Assembly (NCBI RefSeq): GCF_900182785.1
Contig: NZ_FXTS01000011.1
Span: 55,993-119,992 of the forward strand
Direction: 5' to 3'
Length of the DNA: 64,000 bases
DNA from: Oceanospirillum linum
GTDB taxonomy: Bacteria > Pseudomonadota > Gammaproteobacteria > Pseudomonadales > Halomonadaceae
The translations under genes were made by a program, and so were the position numbers. This document shows, piece after piece, positions 33,748 through 42,611 of the stretch (positions within the stretch are counted from its first letter, which is position 1; every line of letters begins with the position of its first letter). The notes beneath the pieces were generated by a model. The model was not told the DNA's origin. It did not search any database and was given only the letters and a program-made list of their open reading frames with translations.

Positions 33748-35952
33748 ATGGATAGCGGGCTTGCTTTGCTTTCGTTCAGCCGCAGGCATACATCCGCCGG
33801 GATACTTCTTCTTACCATCTTGCTGGTCAGTTTATCAGCCCAGGCAGCCCAAAGTGACTGGTCAGAGACACCCCAGGCCAAAGCTCGGTTACTGATCGCC
33901 GCGGTAGAATCAAAAAACAGCCAGGCTGTACTGAAAGCAGGCCTGGAAATTCAAATGGATGATGGCTGGAAAACCTACTGGCGAACGCCAGGAGCCGCAG
34001 GTATTCCGCCCGATGTAAAGGCAGCTCAGGGCAGCCCCCTTGATAATATTCAACTGTACTACCCGGCACCATCACGCCTGGACTTTCAGGGGTTGCAGCT
34101 CTATGGCTATGAAAAGCGGGTTATTTTCCCCCTGGATCTGACGTTAAAATTACCGCTTCAGGAAGACGCAACCATTGCAGTGGATACCCGAATCCTGATC
34201 TGTCGGGAGCTCTGTATTCCTGTTCGTTTCAAGTCTGAAATACCTGTCTCGGAACTGCCGAATCTGGCCACCGCTCAATCTGGTGTTTTGGATGCCGATG
34301 CAGCCTTCAGTATTAATCAGTTTGTCAGCCGTATCCCCCGTCCTGCAGACCTTGCAGGATTTAAGCCGGCAAAGGTTCAGCTGGATAGCGAACAGAAAAT
34401 TCTCCAGGTCGAATTACAGTTACCGGAATCAACGCAACTGCAGGATCTTTTCCCGGAGCTACAACCTGAACCTGAGCTGAATGCTCCCGTTATCGGTCTG
34501 CCAGAAGCTCTCCCCGGGACAGGCAGCCAACGCTGGACAGCTCAATTCCTGATACAGCGTAAACAGATGCCAAGCCCTGACGCAGCCGCCAATCTGGTGA
34601 TCCGTACCTCACAGGGTGACTTTGAACTTCCAATGCGCTGGCAAACAAACAGCGCCCCCCTGAACCCTATCGAAGGCACTCAGGTTAAAGGCCATAAGGG
34701 CTCTGTACCGGGTATGGATGGCGCTCCCTCAATAGCAGCCCCTTTATGGCTCATGCTTCTGATGGCTCTGGCTGGCGGCCTTATTCTGAACCTGATGCCC
34801 TGTGTCCTTCCGGTACTTTCTATTAAGGTTCTGCATCTGATAAAACATAGCGAGCTGAGTACTTCTCAGATTCGCGGCAGTTTTATCGCTACTGCAGCCG
34901 GTATTATCAGCTCATTTGTATTACTGGCCGGCGCACTTATCGCCCTTAAAGCCAGTGGTCAGGCAGTCGGCTGGGGAATTCAGTTCCAGCAACCTATTTT
35001 TATTGCCGCACTGGCTTTTATCGTTATCATTTTTGCCGGTAACCTCCGGGGATTATTCGAGTTCCGCCTGCCCGCCGTTATCTCATCCCTGGGTTCAACG
35101 ATAAACCAGGAGACACCTGAAAAGAGCCACTCTCTTTTCGGATCATTCAGTCAAGGGGCGTTGGCAACGATTCTGGCAACCCCTTGCTCAGCTCCTTTTT
35201 TAGGTACGGCCATAGGTTTTGCCTTCTCTCAGGACTACCTCACCCTACTCCTGATTTTTATTACCCTGGGTATCGGTCTGGCCCTGCCTTACCTGCTGCT
35301 GACCTTGAAGCCAGAGTGGATCTGTAAGTTACCTAAACCCGGACACTGGATGCTAACCCTCAAGCGTGTTCTCGGTGGTGGTCTTCTGGTAACCGCCGGA
35401 TGGCTGTTCTGGGTGTTATCAGATCTGATCATATTCAATGGTGTCGTTGCCATTGCAAGTCTCGCTCTGCTTTGGTGGCTTATGGTCAGACGTCATCGAC
35501 TGTTTTGGCTTATCCCTGTTGCGGCTCTGCTGATCATACCTACACTCCCTCAGCCGGATATCAAGCTGACATCAAGCTCTGCTGATGGTCAGGATCAGCT
35601 AAACTGGGCGGCTTTTGAGCCCAGTCAAATTGATAAGCAGGTTGCAGAAAACAAAGTGGTATTTATTGATATTACAGCACGCTGGTGCGTCACTTGCATC
35701 GCCAATAAGGTGGCTGTCATCAATACGCCGGAGGTTCAGCAGGCGCTGTCAGCAGCGAATATTCTGCCAATGCGGGGAGACTGGACGCGTCCAGATGCAA
35801 CTATCAGCGATTTTCTGAATCGTCATCAACGCTTTGGAATCCCTTTTAATGCAGTCTATGGGCCCGGCGCGCCACAAGGCATCTTACTGGGTGAGATATT
35901 AAGTAAAAAAGCGCTTCTGGATGCCCTTAAAAAAGCGGCTGGCGATATCTGA
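33748..35952 (+). CDS. DsbD/ScsB-like thiol:disulfide reductase (trans-membrane)
   Basis: A 734-residue inner-membrane protein passing reducing power from cytoplasmic thioredoxin to the periplasm. Order: signal peptide (about 12-32, ILLLTILLVSLSAQA), periplasmic domain with a C-x-x-x-C pair (C152, C156, in ICRELC), eight-helix DsbD core with C352 (LMPCVLPV) and C480 (ATPCSAPF), and a C-terminal thioredoxin domain with WCVTC (C647/C650). The periplasmic domain resembles ScsB (suppressor of copper sensitivity) more than E. coli DsbD. Start is uncertain: no clear Shine-Dalgarno before 33748, and an upstream ATG at 33619 would add 43 residues. Flanked by cytochromes b562 and b561. Confidence 0.87.
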   Translation: MDSGLALLSFSRRHTSAGILLLTILLVSLSAQAAQSDWSETPQAKARLLIAAVESKNSQAVLKAGLEIQMDDGWKTYWRTPGAAGIPPDVKAAQGSPLDNIQLYYPAPSRLDFQGLQLYGYEKRVIFPLDLTLKLPLQEDATIAVDTRILICRELCIPVRFKSEIPVSELPNLATAQSGVLDADAAFSINQFVSRIPRPADLAGFKPAKVQLDSEQKILQVELQLPESTQLQDLFPELQPEPELNAPVIGLPEALPGTGSQRWTAQFLIQRKQMPSPDAAANLVIRTSQGDFELPMRWQTNSAPLNPIEGTQVKGHKGSVPGMDGAPSIAAPLWLMLLMALAGGLILNLMPCVLPVLSIKVLHLIKHSELSTSQIRGSFIATAAGIISSFVLLAGALIALKASGQAVGWGIQFQQPIFIAALAFIVIIFAGNLRGLFEFRLPAVISSLGSTINQETPEKSHSLFGSFSQGALATILATPCSAPFLGTAIGFAFSQDYLTLLLIFITLGIGLALPYLLLTLKPEWICKLPKPGHWMLTLKRVLGGGLLVTAGWLFWVLSDLIIFNGVVAIASLALLWWLMVRRHRLFWLIPVAALLIIPTLPQPDIKLTSSSADGQDQLNWAAFEPSQIDKQVAENKVVFIDITARWCVTCIANKVAVINTPEVQQALSAANILPMRGDWTRPDATISDFLNRHQRFGIPFNAVYGPGAPQGILLGEILSKKALLDALKKAAGDI

Positions 35953-36049
35953 CAAACAGTTGCTATCTGATAATCCATCGATAGCGGATGAGCTATCGAT
36001 ACCCGGTAAACAATTGATTTAACGTCTTGCACTCTTGAAAGGAGAAAAC

Positions 36050-36742
36050 ATGCAATCACATACGGAACAGGCAACCAGGGCGGTTAAAGTCTGGGATATC
36101 AGCATACGGCTGTTTCACTGGTCATTAGTCGGACTGATCGGCTTTTTATGGTGGAGCGGGACAGAAGGTGTACAAATGGACAATCATGTTCTGGCGGGAT
36201 ATACCGTACTGGGGCTGGTGGTCTACCGGGTTATCTGGGGCTTTATTGGCAGTTACCACGCACGGTTTATCAACTTTATCCGCTCGCCCATAAAGACATT
36301 AAAATCTATCCCGGAAGTGCTGTCCGTTCGCAGCAACTCACACCATGTCGGACATAACCCTGTTGGCGGCTGGATGGTTGTGGCGCTCGTGCTAATTCTG
36401 CTGGCTCAGGGGATCTCAGGCCTGGGTACCACCGATGACATCTTTATTGATGGCCCATTAGTTCCTTATATCAGTGACGACATGATCTACTGGCTGACAG
36501 ACCTGCACCTTACCTTGCCGGACTACCTGATTGCACTGGTAGTACTGCATTTGGCAGCTGTACTGTTTCATGACACCTTTAAACGTGAACATCTGATTCA
36601 GGCGATGATCACAGGTGTTAAAAAAGTACCGGCATCGCTGGCTGACTCAGTCCGGCAATCAGAACTGCCCGCTAAACGTTTTCTGATTGTTGTTGCTCTG
36701 CTATCCGGCATGGGATGGTGGTTGATCAGCAACTTCGGCTAA
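36050..36742 (+). CDS. Cytochrome b561-family protein
   Basis: A 230-residue inner-membrane diheme b-type cytochrome. AAAGGAG precedes the ATG at 36050. Four membrane helices are visible, with His ligands in 'IRLFHWSLVGLI', 'MDNHVLAGYTVLGLVVYRVIWG', and late 'ALVVLHLAAVLFHDTFKRE'. The first His with R-x-F-H-W is typical of bacterial Cytochrom_B_N proteins that take electrons from or pass them to periplasmic partners. It starts about 98 bp after the DsbD-like gene. Possibly accepts quinol electrons for a periplasmic acceptor such as the b562; unproven. Confidence 0.88.
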   Translation: MQSHTEQATRAVKVWDISIRLFHWSLVGLIGFLWWSGTEGVQMDNHVLAGYTVLGLVVYRVIWGFIGSYHARFINFIRSPIKTLKSIPEVLSVRSNSHHVGHNPVGGWMVVALVLILLAQGISGLGTTDDIFIDGPLVPYISDDMIYWLTDLHLTLPDYLIALVVLHLAAVLFHDTFKREHLIQAMITGVKKVPASLADSVRQSELPAKRFLIVVALLSGMGWWLISNFG

Positions 36743-36756
36743 GGTTCATTACGTAC

Positions 36757-36782
36757 AAAAAAACGGAGGGGCTTCCCCTCCG
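36757..36782 (-). terminator. Terminator of the flavodoxin gene
   Basis: On the minus strand CGGAGGGG / CCCCTCCG with a 3-nt loop is followed by seven Ts. It lies about 57 bp past the flavodoxin stop. On the plus strand the stem ends without Ts. Confidence 0.88.
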
Positions 36783-36838
36783 GAATTGTCTTAAGCGATC
36801 GGCTGCACTATGGGATAGCATGTCATATCTTTGCTCAG

Positions 36839-37306
36839 CTACACCATTTCTACCTGCTGTAGCTGATCTGCCCAGCGACCAATCCAGTCCGCCGCAGGCT
36901 CAGTTGCATCAAAATGCTCCGCAGCATCTATTTCCAGAGGACGACCAATGCGCTGAGCGCCATATTCCGCGAAAACAGCATCGATCTTTTTACCGGCATC
37001 ACAGAACGTCTCATCGTAAGAGCTATCCCCCAAAGAGATAATGCCGTATTTCAGATGAGACAATGCTGCTCCTGCCTCATTCAGCGTATGATAAAACTTG
37101 TCAAAATTGGGCGGAAAATCTCCGGCACCTGTCGTAGAGCAGGAAACCAGGACAGCCTCCAGATCTTTATTCTCAAGATCCGCAATCGTTGGCTCCTCTG
37201 ACACCTCAACGGTATAGCCTTTTGCTTCCAGCATTGGCTGAATATGATCCGCGACATCCCGCGCTCCACCATATACGGTTCCTACCAAAATCTTAATTGC
37301 GGCCAT
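36839..37306 (-). CDS. MioC-like flavodoxin
   Basis: A 155-residue FMN-binding electron carrier of the flavodoxin/MioC group. FMN loops: 'ILVGTVYGGARDVA' (phosphate-binding start, residues 6-19), 'VSCSTTGAGDFPPNFDKFY' (second loop) and 'GIISLGDSSYDETFCDAGKKID' (third loop). Size fits MioC (about 147), which supports biotin synthase and other iron-sulfur enzymes in E. coli. The bioA gene lies 1.3 kb further on, a suggestive link but not on the same transcript. Divergent from the hydrolase gene; 299 bp separates the two starts. Confidence 0.87.
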   Translation of the reverse strand: MAAIKILVGTVYGGARDVADHIQPMLEAKGYTVEVSEEPTIADLENKDLEAVLVSCSTTGAGDFPPNFDKFYHTLNEAGAALSHLKYGIISLGDSSYDETFCDAGKKIDAVFAEYGAQRIGRPLEIDAAEHFDATEPAADWIGRWADQLQQVEMV

Positions 37307-37605
37307 AAAAAACTCCTGAAATAAGCAGACAACGATTAACCAACTAAAATACTCGGCTATTATAACGACAACCCTACAAAAACCAAAACATATAGCCCTG
37401 CCTAAAGCACAAGCGGGTGATCTGAAAGCCCGTTATGACTGATTACAGTTAATTCCTAAGCTTTTTGATACTCATCAAAACTGCGTATTGTATTATTTAT
37501 TTCATATGTTTAGTCTAACACTCTTTATTGATGACTTAGCCTCTGGGGCTATAAAAATAAGATCCACAACTAACAACCTTGCCCCGCTCCATACAAGGAT
37601 GCTCT

Positions 37606-38382
37606 ATGTTTGCTCAGGACTTTAATGAACTTGGTTACCTGGCCAGCCAATGGCCAATCAATCCGGATATACCAACACTTCTGATGGTACATGGCGCAGG
37701 CCTGAACCACTCACAGTGGCAAAAGCAGATGACAGGTCTGAAAGGTCACGCCAATATGATTGCGGTTGACCTTCCAGGGCATGCCTTAAGCGCACACCAT
37801 GATGGCAACCAGTCTATCATTGATTATGCCGACACTCTTTCGGAGCTGGTGACAGAGCTGGACAGTTCTCAGCTCATCATGGCGGGCCACAGTATGGGCG
37901 GAGCTGTTTGCCTTGAGTTTGCGATGCGTCATCCCACACAGGTTGACGGCATGATCTTGGTCAACACCGGGGCTAAACTCAGGGTTCAACAGGATCTCCT
38001 GCAACAGATTCACGAAGATTACCCGGCCTTTATCCGGCATCTGACCAATAGCGCTCTAAGTAAAGGCACCACACCACAGGTTATCGAGCAGTTTTCAGAG
38101 CTGCTAATGCAAAGCGAAACAGAGGCGGTTTACAATGACTTTGCCAGCTGTAATAGTTTTGACCGACTGGAAGATCTTAATCAGATTGACTGCCCGGCAC
38201 TGGTTATCAGCTCAGACCTAGACCTGATGACACCGCCAAAATATGGAGAATTTCTGGCCGACCAGCTCACTCAAGGCCAATATACCCTGATTGAAGGCGC
38301 TGCCCATATAAGTCCAATGGAAAAGCCGGAGGCAGTTAATCACGCCATCCTGGGCTTTCTGCAACAATTCAATGGCCGTTAA
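37606..38382 (+). CDS. Alpha/beta hydrolase
   Basis: A 258-residue soluble hydrolase. AAGGATG upstream supports the ATG at 37606. The catalytic triad is visible: nucleophile Ser in GHSMGG (near residue 98), Asp in SSDLDLMTP (near 206) and His in GAAHISPME (near 235); the oxyanion hole is in 'LLMVHGAGLNHSQW'. A lid domain lies between residues 120 and 185. The gene ends 200 bp before bioA. In biotin synthesis BioH, also an alpha/beta hydrolase, frees pimeloyl-ACP, so an analogous role is possible, but sequence alone does not separate it from esterases. Confidence 0.85.
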   Translation: MFAQDFNELGYLASQWPINPDIPTLLMVHGAGLNHSQWQKQMTGLKGHANMIAVDLPGHALSAHHDGNQSIIDYADTLSELVTELDSSQLIMAGHSMGGAVCLEFAMRHPTQVDGMILVNTGAKLRVQQDLLQQIHEDYPAFIRHLTNSALSKGTTPQVIEQFSELLMQSETEAVYNDFASCNSFDRLEDLNQIDCPALVISSDLDLMTPPKYGEFLADQLTQGQYTLIEGAAHISPMEKPEAVNHAILGFLQQFNGR

Positions 38383-38459
38383 TCGGCCATCCCCTTCTAA
38401 CGACGCTTCAGGCATCTGCGCCAGCCCCGTCACGGTTTTAACAAGCCCCCTTGCCTTGT

Positions 38460-38496
38460 TCTACTAAGCTTTCACAGGGTCTACTAAGCTTTCACA
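38460..38496 (+). repeat. Tandem repeat of a 17-bp unit ahead of bioA
   Basis: TCTACTAAGCTTTCACA occurs at 38460-38476 and 38480-38496, a 20-bp period with a 3-bp different spacer. It lies 42 bp upstream of the BirA-type operator. It may be a regulator binding pair or a recent slippage duplication. Confidence 0.8.
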
Positions 38497-38537
38497 AGAC
38501 CTACCTTGGTAACGCTCTTTCGTGCTCAGCCATCAGC

Positions 38538-38570
38538 TGGTAAACTAAATACAAATAAACTGGTTTACAG
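38538..38570 (+). promoter_or_regulatory. BirA (biotin repressor) operator
   Basis: Left half TGGTAAACT, a 15-bp spacer, and right half GGTTTACAG. The gammaproteobacterial BirA consensus is TTGTAAACC-N14/15-GGTTTACAA, giving 7 of 9 and 8 of 9 matching bases with the correct spacing. It ends 10 bp before the bioA ATG, consistent with repression by biotinoyl-AMP-bound BirA. Confidence 0.88.
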
Positions 38571-38580
38571 CGGTGTGATT

Positions 38581-39843
38581 ATGCAGGATACAAGCCTTTG
38601 GTTTCCCTATGCACAGATGAAAAATCTCGAAGTTAATTATGAGGTAGAAACAGGTGAAGGGCCTTATATTCAGCTGACCAACGGCATGAAGCTGCTCGAT
38701 GCCACCTGCTCATGGTGGTGTATGATTCATGGCTACAGACACCCTGAAATCACCCAGATCATTCATGATCAAGCGGATAAGCTAGCCCACGTTATGCTTG
38801 GCGGCCTGAAAAACCAACCGGCTACAGCTCTGGCTAAAAAGCTGGTCGAAATAACACCGGACGGCCTAAATCACGTCTTCTTCAGTGACAGCGGCTCTGT
38901 CGGCATGGAAGTCGCGATGAAGATGGCCGTTCAGTTCTGGCAAAATCAAGGGCAGACAAAGAAGTACAAAATGGCCTCCCTGATGCGCGCTTACCACGGT
39001 GATACTACAGGTTGCATGTCAGTATGCGATCCAGAAGAAGGTATGCACAGTCTGTTCAGCGGACTGCTACCAAAACATCATTTTGCCCCCGCCCCTACCG
39101 CTTCATTTGATGCTCCGGCTGAAGCCGTGGCTTCCGATATAGCAGAGCTGCGTAAGGTATTTGAACAGCACCATGAAGAGATCGCCGGTTTCCTTGTCGA
39201 GCCTCTGCTGCAGGCAGCGGGTGGCCTGAATATGTATAGCCCTATCTATTTGCAGGAGGCCCGTAAGCTGTGTGATGAATTTGAGATTCTGTTTATCTTT
39301 GATGAAGTAGCCACTGGCTTTGGTCGCACAGGAAAGCTGTTTGCCGCAGAATATGCTGAAGTCACACCGGACATTATGGTGCTCAGTAAAGGCCTGACCG
39401 GAGGCTATATCGGCCACGCGGCCACCCTGGCGAATGAACGGGTCTTTAATGCCTTCTGGGATGATGATGCCGGCAAAGCCTTTATGCATGGCCCAACGTT
39501 CATGGGCAACCCATTGGCTTGTGCCGTCGCACTGAAAAGTATTGAAGTGTTTGAGCGAGATAACTATCTGGATAAAATTGCAGACCTTAACCAGCTTCTG
39601 AAAGAAGAGCTACTGGGCTTCAGGCATGAAGCGGTTCTGAATACACGGGTGCTGGGTGCAGCAGCAGTGATTGAAGTAAAAGATGCCAAAGCTCTGCATG
39701 GGGTGCAGGATTTTGCCATCAGCCATGGCGTATGGCTGCGATCATTTGATCGCTACCTTTATACCATGCCACCTTACATCATCTCAGCAGATCAGCTGCA
39801 AAAAATCACAAGCGTTATGAAGGCGTGGTTTACTACCAGCTAA
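38581..39843 (+). CDS. bioA: Adenosylmethionine-8-amino-7-oxononanoate aminotransferase
   Basis: PLP enzyme that makes 7,8-diaminopelargonate, the antepenultimate step of biotin synthesis, using S-adenosylmethionine as amino donor. The 420 residues follow E. coli BioA: 'DATCSWWCMIHGYRHPE' near the start, 'GLNHVFFSDSGSVGMEVAMKMAVQ', 'MRAYHGDTTGCMSVCDPEEGMHSLF', the PLP segment 'FIFDEVATGFGRTG' and lysine in 'VLSKGLTGGYIG', and 'MHGPTFMGNPLACAVALKSIEV'. Start at 38581 follows from the BirA site. It stands alone here: bioBFCD are not in the window. The usual partner bioB divergent to bioA is missing. Confidence 0.95.
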   Translation: MQDTSLWFPYAQMKNLEVNYEVETGEGPYIQLTNGMKLLDATCSWWCMIHGYRHPEITQIIHDQADKLAHVMLGGLKNQPATALAKKLVEITPDGLNHVFFSDSGSVGMEVAMKMAVQFWQNQGQTKKYKMASLMRAYHGDTTGCMSVCDPEEGMHSLFSGLLPKHHFAPAPTASFDAPAEAVASDIAELRKVFEQHHEEIAGFLVEPLLQAAGGLNMYSPIYLQEARKLCDEFEILFIFDEVATGFGRTGKLFAAEYAEVTPDIMVLSKGLTGGYIGHAATLANERVFNAFWDDDAGKAFMHGPTFMGNPLACAVALKSIEVFERDNYLDKIADLNQLLKEELLGFRHEAVLNTRVLGAAAVIEVKDAKALHGVQDFAISHGVWLRSFDRYLYTMPPYIISADQLQKITSVMKAWFTTS

Positions 39844-39854
39844 ACCGGACCTTC

Positions 39855-39895
39855 AACCTATAAACAGCCACCGAAAGGTCAGCTGTTTATAGGTT
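39855..39895. terminator. Hairpin between convergent bioA and the CBS-GGDEF-EAL gene
   Basis: Perfect 14-bp arms AACCTATAAACAGC / GCTGTTTATAGGTT with a 13-nt loop in the 66-bp gap. No strong T-run, so termination by an alternative route is possible. Probably ends both transcripts. Confidence 0.6.
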
Positions 39896-39909
39896 CGACA
39901 CCCTAGCTG

Positions 39910-42507
39910 TTAATTTCCGCCCTGAAGATCCAATGCCTCAAAGGGGTTCCAATGCTCTGAGAGCCACTGGCTAACTTGCTTTGCAGGCTCCGCCTTAGCG
40001 AACATAAAACCCTGCCCTTCATGGCAGCCATGGCGCTGCAGAAAACTAAGTTGCTCCTTGTTTTCTATGCCTTCCGCGACGACCTTCAACCCCATACCTT
40101 TTGCCATAGCGATAATGGTTGATGCCAGTCTGGCATCATCAGCATTATGCGCCACATCCGTTACAAAGGTGCGGTCAATTTTAAGAGCATCCAGAGGTAA
40201 GCGACGTAAATAACTCAGCGATGAATACCCTGTGCCAAAATCATCAATGGAGATGTTGACACCCTGCATACGCAGCGCATGCAAAATATCAGCAATGCGA
40301 TCGGCCTGTTCAGGGATGAAGCAGCTTTCTGTAACTTCAAGTTCAAGCCAACTGGCCTGCACACCTGTATTCCGGACGATACGGCGAACAGTCGTCGCAA
40401 GATCCCCCTTCATCAACTGCTGAACTGAAATATTCACCGCAACAGGTACAATCTCATACCCACATTCATGCCAGTACAACAGATCCCGGCATACGGCCTC
40501 CAACACCCACTCACCCAGTGTTCCGATAAGACCGAGACGCTCTGCAACAGGAATAAACTCCACAGGGGATACCACTAAGCCACTTACCTTATCATGCCAC
40601 CTAAGCAGGGCTTCAAAGCCAATCAACCTACCGGATTTAAGCTCAATTTTTGGTTGATACTTTACCTGAAAAGCCTGATCCTTAATCGCTTTGCGCAAGC
40701 GGGTTTCTATGGTCAGCTCCCGTACAGAATCATAATGCAAAGAATCCGTATAACGATGGAAACTCCCCCGACCATCTGCCTTGACCCGATACATAGCGGC
40801 ATCAGCATTCTTAATCAGGTCCTCTGAAGTCATGCCATCATCAGGATATATACTGATCCCAATACTGGTTGAGATATACAGCTCATGACTGCCGATAGAA
40901 ATTGGCTCACTGATCGCATCATTAATGCGCTGCGCCAGCATCATAAGTCCGTCCATCGTATCGACTTCAGGTACCATTACAGTGAACTCATCGCCGCCCA
41001 AACGGGCAACAGAGTCACCCTCTCTCACCGTATGAGCCAAACGACCGGCAACAACCTTTAAAACCTCATCCCCCACAACATGCCCGAGAGAATCATTAAT
41101 CCGTTTAAACATGTCCAGATCAAGAAAAAGTACAGCCAGACGATGCTGGTGACGATGAGCATTGGCAATAGCCTGCTCCAGGCGGTCCTGAAACAGTCGA
41201 CGATTGGCAACACCGGTCAGATCATCAAAAAAAGCCAGTCGCCGGATACGCTCTTCATCTTTCTTACGATCCGTAATATCACTGAAAATAGCAGCAAACT
41301 GAGCGACATCACCTTCATCATTGTAGATAGCAGTAATTGTCAGCCATTCGGGGTAGACCTGCCCATTTTTCCTTCGGTTCCAGATCTCTCCCTGCCAATA
41401 CCCATTGCTCTGCAGCTCACTCCAGAGGTGCCGGTAAAAATCTTCGGAGTGGCGGCCCGAACTGAGCAATTTAGTACTTTGGCCAATCGCCTCAACTTCG
41501 CTATAGCCGGTAACCTGGGTAAATTTGGGGTTAACTGATTCGATAATACCGTGTTTATCTGTAATGATAATGCCATCGAGACTGGCCTCGATCACGCGCT
41601 GGGCAAGGCGCAAGTGCGCTGTCGAAGCTTTTAGTGCTTCATCTCTTGACTGCAGCGCTTCCTGCAGGCGATTGACGTATTCATACTCAACACTGTCCAG
41701 AATATCGCCATAGGAGAGAATGCCGATAAGCCCACCCCTTTGATTAACGACACCAAGGTGACGAAAACCTTTTTTCTTGAGCAGATTACTGGCCTGCAGT
41801 AGCCCTGTATCTTCATCCACAGCATAAAGCTCATTACTGCAGACCTCTTTCAAAGTCCGGGCTGTCACACCGGCAGCCAGCCACTGAACAATATCCCGTT
41901 CAGTGATAATACTGTAATTCTCAGGGGTACTACGCCGGACGGCAGCTGCATCCCGTTGACTTTCCCGCAGGCGGTTCACTGCATCAGCCAGGGATAAAGA
42001 CTCATCCAGAACAAGAGGGGCCTGATTCAGAGCCGAACGTACATTACGCATGCACAGATAGTGCTCTAACCCCTGGGAGCGAATCACATCGGTTTGAGAA
42101 ACAACCCCAATCGGGCCATGCTCCTGATCTGTGACCAAAAAATGGCGGCGACGTAGACGTTGAAACTTTAGTGCAATTTCACTCAGGCTCTCATCACCGT
42201 CAACCGTATCCACGGGTGAACTCATATAACCACTGATCGGTTTCTCACCCAAAGACTGATCAGTAAAGTCCAGCTTCCGAGCATCCGCTTCAGTCCAGAT
42301 TCCAACAGGTTCTCCGGCATCCATCACAAGAATAGAACTAACGTGATGCTTATTCATCTGTAACGCAGCGTCATGCAATGTTGCATCGGTGCAGCAACTC
42401 AGCAAACTATGATGAATCACATCTCTGACTGGAACATCTGTGGTGAACATCATACGCCGATCTGTGAGGGTGACTTTATGGGGCTTCTGCTTCAATTCAA
42501 ATACCAT
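39910..42507 (-). CDS. CBS-CBS-PAS-GGDEF-EAL protein (cyclic-di-GMP signalling)
   Basis: An 865-residue cytoplasmic signalling protein. I choose ATG 42507, preceded by GGAG at 6 bp. Order: two CBS pairs (about 20-280, pieces such as 'PVRDVIHHSLLSCCTDATLHDA', 'MSSPVDTVDGDESLSEIA', 'TLKEVCSNELYAVDEDTGL'), PAS with PAC (about 300-425), GGDEF (about 430-590) and EAL (about 605-855). The GGDEF is intact (RLGGDEF) with the RxxD product-inhibition site (REGD) five residues before it. The EAL is intact (EALLRW, DDFGTGYSSLSYL). CBS pairs bind adenylates, so energy state may control its activity. It follows the double-receiver regulator by 104 bp. Confidence 0.93.
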   Translation of the reverse strand: MVFELKQKPHKVTLTDRRMMFTTDVPVRDVIHHSLLSCCTDATLHDAALQMNKHHVSSILVMDAGEPVGIWTEADARKLDFTDQSLGEKPISGYMSSPVDTVDGDESLSEIALKFQRLRRRHFLVTDQEHGPIGVVSQTDVIRSQGLEHYLCMRNVRSALNQAPLVLDESLSLADAVNRLRESQRDAAAVRRSTPENYSIITERDIVQWLAAGVTARTLKEVCSNELYAVDEDTGLLQASNLLKKKGFRHLGVVNQRGGLIGILSYGDILDSVEYEYVNRLQEALQSRDEALKASTAHLRLAQRVIEASLDGIIITDKHGIIESVNPKFTQVTGYSEVEAIGQSTKLLSSGRHSEDFYRHLWSELQSNGYWQGEIWNRRKNGQVYPEWLTITAIYNDEGDVAQFAAIFSDITDRKKDEERIRRLAFFDDLTGVANRRLFQDRLEQAIANAHRHQHRLAVLFLDLDMFKRINDSLGHVVGDEVLKVVAGRLAHTVREGDSVARLGGDEFTVMVPEVDTMDGLMMLAQRINDAISEPISIGSHELYISTSIGISIYPDDGMTSEDLIKNADAAMYRVKADGRGSFHRYTDSLHYDSVRELTIETRLRKAIKDQAFQVKYQPKIELKSGRLIGFEALLRWHDKVSGLVVSPVEFIPVAERLGLIGTLGEWVLEAVCRDLLYWHECGYEIVPVAVNISVQQLMKGDLATTVRRIVRNTGVQASWLELEVTESCFIPEQADRIADILHALRMQGVNISIDDFGTGYSSLSYLRRLPLDALKIDRTFVTDVAHNADDARLASTIIAMAKGMGLKVVAEGIENKEQLSFLQRHGCHEGQGFMFAKAEPAKQVSQWLSEHWNPFEALDLQGGN

Positions 42508-42611
42508 GTTGCACTCCGGCTCCGACACATCCATGTTAGGTGCCGGTAAAATTTATGTCCCCACCTAAGGCTGGTTATCAAGGGGAAATCGCGTTGCTCA
42601 GATTATCCTGA

